64,000 bases of DNA from CADEDV01 sp964596345 (GCA_964596345.1 CAZQSZ010000002.1:434001-498000); one strand, 5' to 3'; counted from the stretch's first letter, positions 16,873 through 24,636 are shown. Numbers and translations are program-made. Notes: a model not told the origin generated them from the sequence alone.

Positions 16873-17628
16873 ATGAAGAGAATGAAATTATTTATTTTAT
16901 CACTTATACTTGTTATTTCAACAAATGTGTTTTCTCAGCTAATCAATTATCCTACCGATAAAATATATTTAAACGACAGTGTAACAATATATGAAGGGCT
17001 GATTATTGAACAGGCTCCGGCTAAATACATAAAAATTGTACGAACAAAGGAAAAAGATACTATTCAAGTATTGATGACAGATATATGGAAGATGATGCGT
17101 ATCCATCCTGTTCAGGAGGCTCCTTCCAAAGTGGAGCCCACAAAAAAAAAGAAAGTAAAAAACAAATTTGTGGTTGCTGAGTTATTAGGCAGTGGTGGCG
17201 TTTATTCTTTTAACTATGATTTTAGATTTGACAAAACCACCTTCAACAAATGGGGCTTAAGAACAGGTATTGAATACCTGCCGCTGAACACTTATAATTA
17301 TTCAGGCGACAAATTAACATACAGCACTGTTTTGTTTCCGTTTATGGTAAGTTACCTTATAGGTAAGAGAAATAAATTTTTGGAGCTTGGTCTTGGGGCT
17401 GTCTATGTTTTTAAATGGAGGCATGGGCCATTAAAAGCAGAAGAATATAAATACTTCATCAGAACCATCAATAGAAGGATACCCAAATCATACGGCGTAT
17501 TTTCAGTTGGATATAGGCACAACCCCGTAAACGGGCGGATAATGTGGGGCATTGGTGCAACGCCACTTATCGGTAATAGTTTTATCGTTCCGAATATTGG
17601 TTTAAAAATCGGGTATGCCATAATGTAA
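16873..17628 (+). CDS. Exported protein, possible outer-membrane beta barrel
   Basis: 251 residues with a signal peptide (MKRMKLFILSLILVISTNVF, then SQ). A first part (to about residue 90) resembles a short beta domain with a KYIKIVRTKEKDTIQVLMTD segment and a KKKKVKNK linker. From about residue 100 alternating hydrophobic strands follow (ELLGSGGVYSFNYDF, WGLRTGIEYLPL, FLELGLGAVYVF), compatible with a small outer-membrane barrel. The stop is directly followed by the ATG of the sigma-factor gene (17628/17629), which implies translational coupling. Confidence 0.6.
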   Translation: MKRMKLFILSLILVISTNVFSQLINYPTDKIYLNDSVTIYEGLIIEQAPAKYIKIVRTKEKDTIQVLMTDIWKMMRIHPVQEAPSKVEPTKKKKVKNKFVVAELLGSGGVYSFNYDFRFDKTTFNKWGLRTGIEYLPLNTYNYSGDKLTYSTVLFPFMVSYLIGKRNKFLELGLGAVYVFKWRHGPLKAEEYKYFIRTINRRIPKSYGVFSVGYRHNPVNGRIMWGIGATPLIGNSFIVPNIGLKIGYAIM

Positions 17629-18168
17629 ATGGAGGATAATCTAGAAAAATATATAGAAGGATGTCTGCAAAACGACCCCCGGAGCCAGGAGCTTTTTTAT
17701 AAGCATTGTTTTAAAGACCTGCTAAAAATAAGCCTGCGGTATCATTCAAACTATGATGATGCTGTAAGCAGTTTTAATAAGGCGATGATGAAAGCGTTGA
17801 CAAAGCTATCACAATACCGTAGAGATGGTTCTGTATTTGGATGGGTTGCCAAGATAATTACAACAACCTGTCTAAACGAATTAAGGGCAAAGTCGCTATA
17901 TACAAAGAGAGGAATAACGGAAGATATTGCCGATAGCTTTTCTATTTCGCCTGAAGTATATAAAAACACAACAGAAAAAGAATTGCTGAATATTATTTGT
18001 GGCTTACCGGATGCAACAAGAATAGTGTTTAACCTTTTTACAATGGAAGGGTTTAGCCACAAAGAGATAGCAAAGGAGTTAAAGATTTCAGAAGGCACAT
18101 CTAAGTGGCACTTAAACAATGCAAGGAAGATGATTAAGGAAAAATTCTACAACTTAAACAATGCTTAG
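17629..18168 (+). CDS. ECF RNA polymerase sigma factor
   Basis: 179 residues. Region 2: RYHSNYDDAVSSFNKAMMKA...GSVFGWVAKIITTTCLNELR. Region 4: LPDATRIVFNLFTMEGFSHK, then EIAKELKISEGTSKWHLNNA and RKMIKEK. The region-2 core is divergent but the region-4 HTH is standard. The gene is coupled to the exported protein upstream (no intervening base) and is followed after 11 bases by a membrane-anchored protein that could act as its anti-sigma partner. Confidence 0.88.
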   Translation: MEDNLEKYIEGCLQNDPRSQELFYKHCFKDLLKISLRYHSNYDDAVSSFNKAMMKALTKLSQYRRDGSVFGWVAKIITTTCLNELRAKSLYTKRGITEDIADSFSISPEVYKNTTEKELLNIICGLPDATRIVFNLFTMEGFSHKEIAKELKISEGTSKWHLNNARKMIKEKFYNLNNA

Positions 18169-18179
18169 TAAAAAATAAA

Positions 18180-18797
18180 ATGGGACTAAACGAAACATAT
18201 CAGGATAATTCAGAGCAGTTCGGCAATTATGTTCAGGCTATGTTGAACAATATAGAGCCGGATGCAGCTGCTGCAGATGATGCCTTTGTTTTGTTTAAAA
18301 AAGAGCTTGAGAAAAAGCGGAGAAGACGAATTATTTTCTGGTTCTTTTTACTCTTGGCAACTCTCTTACTTTTACTTACCGGGATTTTATTTTTTTCAAA
18401 CAGAAACTTGCAATTACATACAACACCTGATACAAAAAAAGATGCAGGCAATAATAAACAAGTACCTGCCACTGAAATCAAAGCCAATCAATCTACACAT
18501 ACAATTGAAGAGAAGCAAAATAAATCTGATGATTTAGTAGTTTTAAAAGACGCTTCAGGCAACCAGACAACGAAAGGCAGTGATTCAAATAAAACTAATA
18601 CTGTTCCTAGTAGCAATGTTGACAGCTTAGTTGCATCGGATAAGATAATCAAAATTGCCGAGCCAGATGCAAAGCCATATCAAAATTCACCAGACTCTCT
18701 TTTGAAAATGGGAATTAGCAAAGCCGACAATTCCAAAAAACCAAAGCTTGATTCTGTAAAAAAGGCGAAAACTGACACAGTGTATATTATTTGGTAA
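18180..18797 (+). CDS. Single-pass membrane protein, putative anti-sigma partner
   Basis: 205 residues: about 50 soluble residues (MGLNETYQDNSEQFGNYVQA), an arginine-rich stop (KKRRRRI), one membrane helix (about 54-76, FWFFLLLATLLLLLTGILFF), then a long low-complexity, Lys/Ser/Thr/Asn-rich periplasmic tail. The arrangement (cytoplasmic N-terminus, one helix, extended tail) and the position just after an ECF sigma gene fit a regulator of that sigma factor. No recognised anti-sigma domain is seen, so the role is inferred. Confidence 0.55.
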   Translation: MGLNETYQDNSEQFGNYVQAMLNNIEPDAAAADDAFVLFKKELEKKRRRRIIFWFFLLLATLLLLLTGILFFSNRNLQLHTTPDTKKDAGNNKQVPATEIKANQSTHTIEEKQNKSDDLVVLKDASGNQTTKGSDSNKTNTVPSSNVDSLVASDKIIKIAEPDAKPYQNSPDSLLKMGISKADNSKKPKLDSVKKAKTDTVYIIW

Positions 18798-18839
18798 GAA
18801 GTAATGTCTGCCATTGATGAGATATTGATTTCCATAATT

Positions 18840-18862
18840 AAAGGGATATTTTGTTTCCCTTT
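18840..18862 (+). terminator. Intrinsic terminator after the second sigma operon
   Basis: AAAGGGA / TCCCTTT stem of seven pairs with a 9-base loop, followed by CGCTTTTAAATC, 43 bases past the stop of the last gene. The T tract is short. The opposite-strand pseudogene that ends at 18868 abuts it. Confidence 0.5.
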
Positions 18863-18867
18863 CGCTT

Positions 18868-19262
18868 TTAAATCTTTGTACCAATCGCCTTTTCTTTAAG
18901 CTTTTTTTTCTTGGGCAGTAATGACTTATTCTCCATTTTCACCACTGGAGTTTCACCAGCTTCAACCTGCTTCATCTGCTTCGCCTGAATCTTCACTTTA
19001 ATTTCCCTTTCCAATTTCAATACATCTTTTTTCAACTGCCCTAATTCATCTTCCTTATCAAAAGGCTTTGCCACTATCTATTCCAGCATCGGAATATTTT
19101 GTTCCAGTTCCTACAATGTCTTTTGATATTTTTCTTTCAGGCTTTTTACCCGGCCAATAGCATTTAAAAAGTACCGGGCTGTCAGTTTTGGGTTATCAAT
19201 ATTAATTTACCCCTGTTTCCAGGAATATTCCAATTTATTTTCTATAACAGCTGATATAGAAC
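18868..19262 (-). pseudogene. 3' remnant of a second methylase-helicase gene of a conjugative element
   Basis: The minus-strand sequence repeats the last part of the large gene at 31121-36616. The final 68 residues read FDKEDELGQLKKDVLKLERE...SLLPKKKK, against FDKEDELGQLKKDVSKLERE...SLLPKK in the intact copy. Upstream of 19074 the same DNA similarity goes on (ELEQNIPMLE then a TAG where the intact copy has Lys) with several more stops and shifts, fading near 19262. Everything 5' of that is missing. It is a truncated, decayed second copy. Confidence 0.8.
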
Positions 19263-19385
19263 ATTGAAAATAGTATCAAACACTACGAAACCGCCGCCCA
19301 GGTACCAAATATATTGGGCTTTTAAGCCCTTGAACTCAATACTGCGATTGATGCCTTTGTTGATTTGATAGACGGAGCTGGACAT
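19242..19385 (-). pseudogene. Truncated DUF4133 (TraF-like) conjugation protein
   Basis: A 47-codon frame from ATG 19385 reads SSSVYQINKGINRSIEFKGL, then KAQYIWYLGGGFVVF. This is the well-known opening of DUF4133 proteins, small two-helix membrane proteins (TraF) of Bacteroides-type conjugative transposons, normally about 95-100 residues. Here it breaks after the first helix and runs straight into the helicase remnant. In intact elements traF follows traE (DUF4134), and a DUF4134 gene does lie in this window at 37080. Confidence 0.75.
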
Positions 19386-19486
19386 GAGCCATGTAGCAGC
19401 AAATAGTTTTCCAGATGAAGAGAGCTGGGGGTAAGAGGGGTAGGAAGAACAACCATTTAACTTTCGAAAATACAGCTTAAATTAGC

Positions 19487-19538
19487 GTATTGCCGAAGGG
19501 TTTGTTGACAAAGATTCGGCAATGCAATTGTTAGCGGT
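19487..19538. repeat. attC-like site A, right half with hairpin
   Basis: GTATTGCCGAA (19487-19497) pairs with TTCGGCAATGC (19515-19525; 10 of 11), followed by the core GTTAGCGGT at 19530-19538. The same nine-base core ends sites C (20694-20702) and E (22392-22400). The left core ACCGCTAAC is not present, so this is a partial site at the left end of the cassette-like array. Confidence 0.5.
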
Positions 19539-19580
19539 CATTGTAGAAAGACCGAGAACGTAAACGACATACTGAAAATA

Positions 19581-20123
19581 ATGACAATTACAAAAACTAA
19601 AATACCTAAAAGCTCACTTCTGAATACTAACAATATGACTTACGAATATATTGACAGTTTTCAAGGACAGTTCATTGATAAATTTCAAAATATTGGGACA
19701 ACAGAAGTTGGAAAATCATTTTTTTCAAGTGGACCAAAATGGATTGACAAATTATTTGCATTCAGAAATAAATTGGTTGGACTTTTTGGACTAAAAACTT
19801 CTGGTAAATTAATTGATAGACAAAAAATGCTTGACAATTTTAAGTGTGAAAAAGGTGAGCAAATGGGACTTTTTAAGGTGTTCGACAAATCGGCTGACGA
19901 AATTATTTTGGGAGAAGACGACAAACATTTAAATTTTAGAGTTTCTTTGTATATCGACCATCAAAATGAAAACAAAACAGACAAAAAATTAATCATATCG
20001 ACAACAGTAAAATTCAACAATTGGTTTGGACGACTATATTTTCTACTAGTTCGACCATTTCACAAATTAATTGTTCCGACAATGCTAAAAGGAATAATAA
20101 AGAATATTGAACAACAAAACTGA
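19581..20123 (+). CDS. DUF2867 protein
   Basis: 180 residues with the DUF2867 pattern: an N-terminal IPKSSLLNT, then YEYIDSFQG, the central SGPKWIDKLFAFRNKLVGLF, a GEDDKHLNFRVSLYID motif, and VKFNNWFGRLYFLLVRPFHK near the C-terminus. DUF2867 occurs alone or fused to SDR domains; function unknown. The conserved IP..SLL motif argues for the start at 19581 rather than a later Met at 19635. It is the first gene after site A and reads in the same direction as its array neighbours. Confidence 0.8.
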   Translation: MTITKTKIPKSSLLNTNNMTYEYIDSFQGQFIDKFQNIGTTEVGKSFFSSGPKWIDKLFAFRNKLVGLFGLKTSGKLIDRQKMLDNFKCEKGEQMGLFKVFDKSADEIILGEDDKHLNFRVSLYIDHQNENKTDKKLIISTTVKFNNWFGRLYFLLVRPFHKLIVPTMLKGIIKNIEQQN

Positions 20124-20171
20124 ATAAAAAACAAGGAATTGCTAACAAGAATTTGAAAACAAAAATGACAA

Positions 20172-20546
20172 ATGACTTTGATAATATACATATGCGGGTT
20201 TTATAGTTTACTTTTTGCTTTATTCCACATTGGGTTTTGGAAGATATTCAAATGGCGTGACGATTTGAAAAAATTGGTTTTTGCAAATAGGGGTATAATG
20301 CAAATCTTGAATATTCAAATTATTTATTACTTTCTATTTACAGCATTAATCTGTTTTATATTTCCGACAGAGCTACTGAATACAAAATTTGGGAAAATAT
20401 TTTTATTAGGCTGTTCCTTATTTTGGTTGATAAGAACCATACAACAATTCATTTTTCTCAAAGCAAATAATTATAAAATTCATATTTTGACTGTAATTTT
20501 CATTATTGGAACTGTTTTATTTGCTTTACCAGTATTTTTGACTTAA
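20172..20546 (+). CDS. Small four-helix membrane protein
   Basis: 124 residues, nearly all hydrophobic, with four helices (about 2-22, 42-66, 76-90, 100-122). The first carries FALFHIGFWKIFKW and the second QIIYYFLFTALICF. No named family is recognised with certainty. It begins 48 bases after the DUF2867 gene, with an orphan GCTAAC (20141-20146) between, and ends 20 bases before attC-like site C, the position expected of a cassette gene. Confidence 0.65.
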   Translation: MTLIIYICGFYSLLFALFHIGFWKIFKWRDDLKKLVFANRGIMQILNIQIIYYFLFTALICFIFPTELLNTKFGKIFLLGCSLFWLIRTIQQFIFLKANNYKIHILTVIFIIGTVLFALPVFLT

Positions 20547-20566
20547 CAACGAATGAGAAACAACGA

Positions 20567-20702
20567 ACCGCTAACAAGGTCTTGGCAAAATTGGGGCATA
20601 AGTGCTAAATTTGAACTTTGGAATACTATCTAACAGTAGTGCTGAATTGAACATTTGTACCTTGAATGCCCCAACTTCGCCAATACCCAAACCGTTAGCG
20701 GT
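20567..20702. repeat. attC-like site C (complete long imperfect palindrome)
   Basis: ACCGCTAAC (20567-20575) and GTTAGCGGT (20694-20702) are perfect complements. Inside them TTGGC pairs with GCCAA, then TTGGGGCAT with ATGCCCCAA, around a variable centre; total 136 bases. Paired simple cores, inner arms with bulges and a variable middle are the architecture of integron attC sites. It separates two same-direction single-gene units. Confidence 0.65.
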
Positions 20703-20765
20703 AAGTGGAGAATGCCAAACCCTGACGATAGCCTTAAAATTAAACAAAATAGAAATAATTATTTT

Positions 20766-21290
20766 ATGAAAAAACTTCATGGACTTGTTTTATTGGTGGT
20801 AATGATTTTCCCATCTATAGTAAAGTCCCAACAAATAACTCAACCAGATTCACTACTTGATAAGATGGTAGGTCGATGGATACTTACAGGAATTATTGAC
20901 GAGAAAAAAATAACTCATGGTATTTATGTGAAAAGGGTGCTTGACGGGCAATACGTTCAGATAGAAGAAGTGTCAAGAGAAAAGGATGCAAAGGGAAATC
21001 TGGATTATAACGCATTGGTGTACATGTGCTGGCAGAAAGCTAAAGAAGAATATCACTGTCTTTGGTTAGACAATACAAGTAATGAAGGAATTTCTAACGG
21101 AATACTCGGACGTGCAAAACAAAATGGAGACAAGATAGAGTTATTGTTCAAATTCAGTGACACGTTTCTGTTTCATACGACATTTTTCTATGACAGAACT
21201 GTAGATACATGGCAATGGACTATGGATAGCGAAGAGAATGGAAAACTGCATCCTTTTGCAAGGGCGAAAATGATAAGAAATAAAGAGTAA
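20766..21290 (+). CDS. Exported DUF1579-like protein
   Basis: I start at ATG 20766 (MKKLHGLVLLVVMIFPSIVK, then SQ), which gives a signal peptide; the longer frame from 20655 begins inside the palindrome. The 174-residue product has the marks of DUF1579/heme-binding-like lipocalin folds: MVGRWILTGIIDEKKITHGI, a YVKRVLDGQYVQIE strand pair, YNALVYMCWQKAKEEYHCLW and a late WQWTMDSEENGK. Such proteins bind unknown ligands. It is one gene between palindromes, same direction as its neighbours. Confidence 0.65.
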   Translation: MKKLHGLVLLVVMIFPSIVKSQQITQPDSLLDKMVGRWILTGIIDEKKITHGIYVKRVLDGQYVQIEEVSREKDAKGNLDYNALVYMCWQKAKEEYHCLWLDNTSNEGISNGILGRAKQNGDKIELLFKFSDTFLFHTTFFYDRTVDTWQWTMDSEENGKLHPFARAKMIRNKE

Positions 21291-21360
21291 AAAACATTTT
21301 TTGGTGCGACCGAATTTTCTCTTGAAGATAATTACGGCTATTTGCTAACTAATTCCGAAG

Positions 21361-21831
21361 ATGAAAAGTAAGACAAACATAAAACTTCCGTTGACAGACG
21401 CTGAAAAAGCAAATTTGAGAAAAAATAAAATCAAAATTTCAAACATTCTTGACTTTGCAACTGACGAATTACAAGTATTGCTTAACGCTACAACCGAAAG
21501 AACAAAAGAAATTTATGCGTTAGCAGAATTCCAAACTGTTCCGTCAATAGGAATAAAATTTGCCGAAGACCTTGTGTTTTTAGGTTATTATTCACTCAAC
21601 GAATTAAAAAACAAAGACGGAGCAAAACTGACAGACGAATACGAACTAAAAAAAGGGTTTTGGATAGACCCTTGTGTTGAAGACCAGTTCAGATTAGTTG
21701 TAAACTTTGCAAACACACACGACACAAAAAAAACTTGGTGGGACTTTACAGAAGAACGAAAAAAGTTTCGTAGTGAAAACGGCTACCCTAAAAACAGACC
21801 GCAAAAATCGTGGGTTGAAATATTAGGATAA
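21361..21831 (+). CDS. Helix-hairpin-helix 'pathogenicity locus' (Cdd1-like) protein
   Basis: 156 residues. The core FQTVPSIGIKFAEDLVFLGY then YSLNELKNKDGAKL is a helix-hairpin-helix motif, and DPCVEDQFRLVVNFAN with the following Trp/Asp segment fits the family named Pathogenicity locus (Cdd1). The name is historical; the domain is a small nucleic-acid-binding module of unknown function. The gene lies between an orphan GCTAAC (21344-21349) and the interrupted attC-like site E, 24 bases after its stop, and reads like a one-gene cassette. Confidence 0.75.
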   Translation: MKSKTNIKLPLTDAEKANLRKNKIKISNILDFATDELQVLLNATTERTKEIYALAEFQTVPSIGIKFAEDLVFLGYYSLNELKNKDGAKLTDEYELKKGFWIDPCVEDQFRLVVNFANTHDTKKTWWDFTEERKKFRSENGYPKNRPQKSWVEILG

Positions 21832-21854
21832 GTACAAAAAGAGAAAAACGCCTA

Positions 21855-21861
21855 ACCGCTA
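21855..21861. repeat. attC-like site E, left core cut by a group II intron
   Basis: ACCGCTA here is the first seven bases of the ACCGCTAAC core seen at site C. It is directly followed by the 3' end of a group II intron at 21862. The matching right core GTTAGCGGT stands at 22392-22400, about 530 bases away. Confidence 0.55.
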
Positions 21862-22146
21862 GTCGAGTAAGCAAGGGGAATTTCACCCCCTGCTCCTCAC
21901 AGAACCGTACGTGAACCTCTCGATTCATACGGCTCTTCAAGATGCGTTGTTCAATTAATAAGCGGGGCAAACACTCCAATGGGCAAACAGACCGGGTTGC
22001 ATTTTGTACAATGTATTCAACCACTTGCGGCTTTTCCGCAGGCTCAGCCGTTTGTTCCATTTGCACCATTTCTCAAGCCGCCGGTTTACAAAGCGCCATA
22101 GGTCGTTCAGGTTCCGTTTTATAAAATGGCAGTAGTAGTTTTGTAG
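21862..22146 (-). mobile_element. 3' fragment of a group II intron (reverse transcriptase C-terminus, domains V-VI)
   Basis: On the minus strand the encoded frame ends with a maturase-type tail (LQNYYCHFIKRNLNDLWRFV...LFAHWSV), stop at 21955. After it comes the domain V hairpin (21935-21901) with GAGCCGTATG pairing to GTACGGTTC, then a domain VI-like GGGG/CCCC hairpin and the 3' end ...ACTCGAC at 21862. All of the intron 5' of the maturase tail is lost and replaced by an IS1182-type fragment. The intron lies on the strand opposite to the cassette genes. It is not functional. Confidence 0.8.
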
Positions 22147-22317
22147 GCCTTCGCTTTTGAGGGGCTGCTGCTTAAAGCCCAGCTGCGGTAAATCAAGCTT
22201 GTCTGCAAAAGCGTCTATCAGCCGCAATGCATTGTCTGCTGCTACCTGATCTTCTAATGTACTGAAGTAACTTTGATACCGGTTGTTGCCTGTTATGTAT
22301 TGCATACTGCTTAACAA
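22147..22317 (-). mobile_element. 5' fragment of an IS1182-family transposase gene
   Basis: The first 57 codons of the frame starting at 22317 read MQYITGNNRYQSYFSTLEDQ, then DNALRLIDAFADKLDLPQLG and LKSEG, the conserved N-terminus of IS1182-type DDE transposases. The frame then switches into the group II intron maturase tail, giving a 120-codon chimeric frame that is debris, not a real fusion gene. The IS start region probably reaches towards 22390; its terminal repeat was not identified. Confidence 0.65.
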
Positions 22318-22391
22318 GCAAAAACTGTACGGGCTTTTGTTATATTAACATTGTGTGTATATTTGGGAAGAGGGTTTTTTCACAAACTCTC

Positions 22392-22400
22392 GTTAGCGGT
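22392..22400. repeat. attC-like site E, right core
   Basis: GTTAGCGGT, identical to the right cores of sites A and C and complementary to the interrupted left core at 21855-21861. The inner arms expected beside it are not visible, probably displaced by the IS1182-like insertion. Confidence 0.45.
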
Positions 22401-22455
22401 AACTATAACGAACAGGTCAAGACGACCTGTTAAACAAATATATCTTCACAAACAC

Positions 22456-22824
22456 TTATCTCTTGCTTTTACCGTAGACAGATTTTCTATAAGCTGTTCC
22501 CCATTTTGCCAATTCATCAATTAGGGAAGAAAGCGTTTTACCATATTCCGTTATTGAATATTCAACAGTTATTGGCTTTGTGTTCATTACTGTTCGACTG
22601 ACCAAATTATTCATTTCCAAATCTTGAAGTTCCTTTGAAAGCATTTTAGTTCCAATTCCATTTATTTCTCGTAACAAATCCATAAACCCCAATGTGTTAC
22701 CCTCAATGAGTGTTCCAAGAATATGAAATTTCCATTTCCCAGACAATAGACTCATAGAATCACTAATTGCTTGCATTCTTACCTGACAAACTGGTGTAGC
22801 ATTTATTTCAGCGTTTTTTTTCAT
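22456..22824 (-). CDS. HxlR-family regulator
   Basis: Start taken at ATG 22824 (MKKNAEINATPVCQVRMQ); an ATG three codons upstream is possible. The winged-helix core is standard HxlR: LLSGKWKFHILGTLIEGNTL, FMDLLREINGIGTKMLSKEL, a LVSRTVMNTKPITVEYSITE wing and YGKTLSSLIDELAKWG. The Cys at position 13 matches the N-terminal redox-reactive Cys of many HxlR repressors such as YodB. It is divergent from a SnoaL-like/DsbA-like pair, and a strong 34-base dyad lies between them, so it most likely represses that pair and itself. Confidence 0.9.
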   Translation of the reverse strand: MKKNAEINATPVCQVRMQAISDSMSLLSGKWKFHILGTLIEGNTLGFMDLLREINGIGTKMLSKELQDLEMNNLVSRTVMNTKPITVEYSITEYGKTLSSLIDELAKWGTAYRKSVYGKSKR

Positions 22825-22850
22825 TGACTTCAATTAATTTATATGCCTTG

Positions 22851-22927
22851 CAAAGTTACAAATCTCTTGGGTAGTTTCCAACAGGAAAGTACTTTCTAAA
22901 AGGAAACCCATAGCGAATATACATTTG
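22851..22927. promoter_or_regulatory. Divergent promoter region with HxlR operator
   Basis: Dyad GTTTCC-N5-GAAAGTACTTTC-N5-GGAAAC at 22874-22907: both outer and inner arms are perfect and evenly spaced. For the minus strand, TTG (22881-22879), 20 bases, TAACTTTG (22858-22851) is a good promoter of the HxlR gene. For the plus strand TACATTTG lies at 22920-22927. The dyad covers the -33 region of both. Confidence 0.7.
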
Positions 22928-22974
22928 ATGTGCTGTAGTTTTGTGCCATTAATAACAATTAAAATTTTAAGAAA

Positions 22975-23454
22975 ATGAAAAAAGCGACGAGCAAAACAGT
23001 AAGCATAATCTTGTTAGCATTAAGCCTGACAACAATGAGTGCAAGTGCACAAACCAACAACAGCCAAGAAGTGGAGGTTGTAAACAAAATGCTCCAAGCA
23101 TTTGGCACCGGAAATATGGAAGCTTTAAAGTTAACTCTTTCCGATTCTACCGTTTGGAACTACAATGGAAGTACTTTGATTCCATATTCAGGAACCTACA
23201 AAGGAAAAGACGAAGTTGTAAAATTCATTGGCAACATTGTTTCGAATGTTGACATTCTTGATTTCAAAGTCGAACAAATTATTGCCACCGGAAAAACAGT
23301 TGTAGTTCTTGGTTCTGAAAAACAAAAAGTAAAAAAGAACGGGAAGATTTTGGATCAAAAATGGGTGCAAGTATATACAGTTGAGAATGGTTTAATAACG
23401 AAAATGGAAGAATTTGCTAATACTGCATATTCTGAAAAACTATTTCAAAAATGA
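22975..23454 (+). CDS. Exported SnoaL-like (NTF2 fold) protein
   Basis: 159 residues with a signal peptide (MKKATSKTVSIILLALSLTT then MSASAQ). The rest follows the SnoaL/NTF2 pattern: VEVVNKMLQAFGTGNMEALK, LTLSDSTVWNYNG, YKGKDEVVKFIGNIV, and KWVQVYTVENGLITKMEEFA at the end. Many such proteins are small periplasmic binding or isomerase-like barrels without a known substrate. Its stop overlaps the next start (ATGA at 23451-23454), so it is translated together with the DsbA-like protein. Both are probably controlled by the divergent HxlR regulator. Confidence 0.85.
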   Translation: MKKATSKTVSIILLALSLTTMSASAQTNNSQEVEVVNKMLQAFGTGNMEALKLTLSDSTVWNYNGSTLIPYSGTYKGKDEVVKFIGNIVSNVDILDFKVEQIIATGKTVVVLGSEKQKVKKNGKILDQKWVQVYTVENGLITKMEEFANTAYSEKLFQK

Positions 23455-24452
23455 AATCAATTCAAAAAATAATTATTTTATTAATATTGCTTGGCAACTT
23501 CGGTTGCCAAGCCCAAACAAAAAAGAAAATGGAGAATAACAATCCTTTAATGTGCGACCCAGAAAGTGGAGTTTGCGAAATACCTACTAATAAAACCAGT
23601 TCGGCAGACACTATTTCGGTAAAAGCCGAGAAAAAAGCTGTAAAAGTAATTTATTACACCGACCCTATTTGTTCTTCTTGTTGGGGTATTGAGCCACAAC
23701 TACGAAAACTAAAATTGGAGTATGGAAACAATATTGAAGTTGAATACAGAATGGGTGGTTTGCTACCTGATTGGAGTTACAATAGTGGTGGAATTAGCAA
23801 ACCTTCTGATGTTGCTCACCATTGGGACGAAGTAAGTGTTTATTATGATATGCCAATAGACGGAAATGTTTGGTTAGAAGACCCTTTGCCTTCTTCTTAT
23901 CCACCTTCAGTTGCATTTAAAGCAGCGCAAATGCAAGACACTGAAAAGGCTATTTTGTTTCTTCGTGAAATAAGAGAAATGGTTTTTCTTCAAAAAAAGA
24001 ACATTGCAAAATGGGAGCATTTAGAATTAGCAGGAAAGAAAGTTGGGCTTGACATTGTTAAGTTCAAAACCGATTACGAAGGAAAAGCAAAAGAACTTTT
24101 TGAAGAAGATTTAAAATTGGGCAGAGAATTAGGTGTAAGAGGTTTTCCAACAATGTTTTTTACAGACACAACAGGACATAAAGAAATGGTTTATGGCTCA
24201 AAACCATACAGCACATTTGAAAATGCCTTGGTTAAATTGTATCCTACTGCTAACAGAACCATTTATAACAAAACCTGGAGTGCAGTATTTTCAAAATATC
24301 ACTCATTGACAGCAAAAGAGTTTTCTGAATTGACAGGAACACCACGAAATGAAAGCGAAAAATATTTAGATGACTTAACTTTAAAAGGGAGTTTAGAAAA
24401 ATTGACAACCAAAAACGGAGCAATTTGGACGTTGAAAAATACCAGCCGCTAA
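23451..24452 (+). CDS. DsbA-family lipoprotein (SpxH/YjbH-like thioredoxin fold)
   Basis: 333 residues. A lipoprotein signal (lipobox LGNFGC, Cys19) would anchor it outside the cytoplasm. A Cys pair at about C35/C42 precedes the thioredoxin-like domain, whose active site is C74-S-S-C77-W-G in YYTDPICSSCWGIEPQL. The fold goes on with YRMGGLLPDWSYN, and GVRGFPTMFFTD supplies the cis-Pro loop. The CxxCWG site and length fit the SpxH/YjbH-type DsbA branch. Likely role is thiol-disulphide exchange in the periplasm. The stop codon lies inside the left core of attC-like site G, as usual for cassette genes. Confidence 0.85.
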   Translation: MKSIQKIIILLILLGNFGCQAQTKKKMENNNPLMCDPESGVCEIPTNKTSSADTISVKAEKKAVKVIYYTDPICSSCWGIEPQLRKLKLEYGNNIEVEYRMGGLLPDWSYNSGGISKPSDVAHHWDEVSVYYDMPIDGNVWLEDPLPSSYPPSVAFKAAQMQDTEKAILFLREIREMVFLQKKNIAKWEHLELAGKKVGLDIVKFKTDYEGKAKELFEEDLKLGRELGVRGFPTMFFTDTTGHKEMVYGSKPYSTFENALVKLYPTANRTIYNKTWSAVFSKYHSLTAKEFSELTGTPRNESEKYLDDLTLKGSLEKLTTKNGAIWTLKNTSR

Positions 24453-24636
24453 CACGGTTTGGCAATATGGCGGGGCGAATTACTATCAACTTTTTGTTCG
24501 CTATTGGGCTGTGGCTCGGGCAGACGAATATCTATTTGGCTTTAGTTCTTATCATCATCTTTTGTAAATTTACTCAGCAGTGGTTACGGGCTGATGATTT
24601 TCAAATAATTCCACATTGCCATGCCGTGTCCGACAC
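24446..24636. repeat. attC-like site G
   Basis: Left core CCGCTAAC (24446-24453), then CACGGTTTGGCAATATGG (24453-24470) pairs with CCACATTGCCATGCCGTG (24611-24628) at 15 of 18 positions. The right core has decayed (GTCCGAC in place of GTTAGCGG), and at about 190 bases the site is longer than typical attC sites. A 74-codon frame crossing it is not a gene. Confidence 0.5.

Noticed and set aside
20141..20146. Extra attC-like site between the DUF2867 and membrane-protein genes (and a similar GCTAAC at 21344)
   Set aside because: Only the six-base core is present, with no complementary arm within reach. They may be remnants of lost sites, but are not supportable as sites.
21955..22317. 120-codon frame as a real fusion protein
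   Set aside because: Its two halves are the N-terminus of an IS1182 transposase and the C-terminus of a group II intron maturase, joined at about residue 57. It is debris of two mobile elements.
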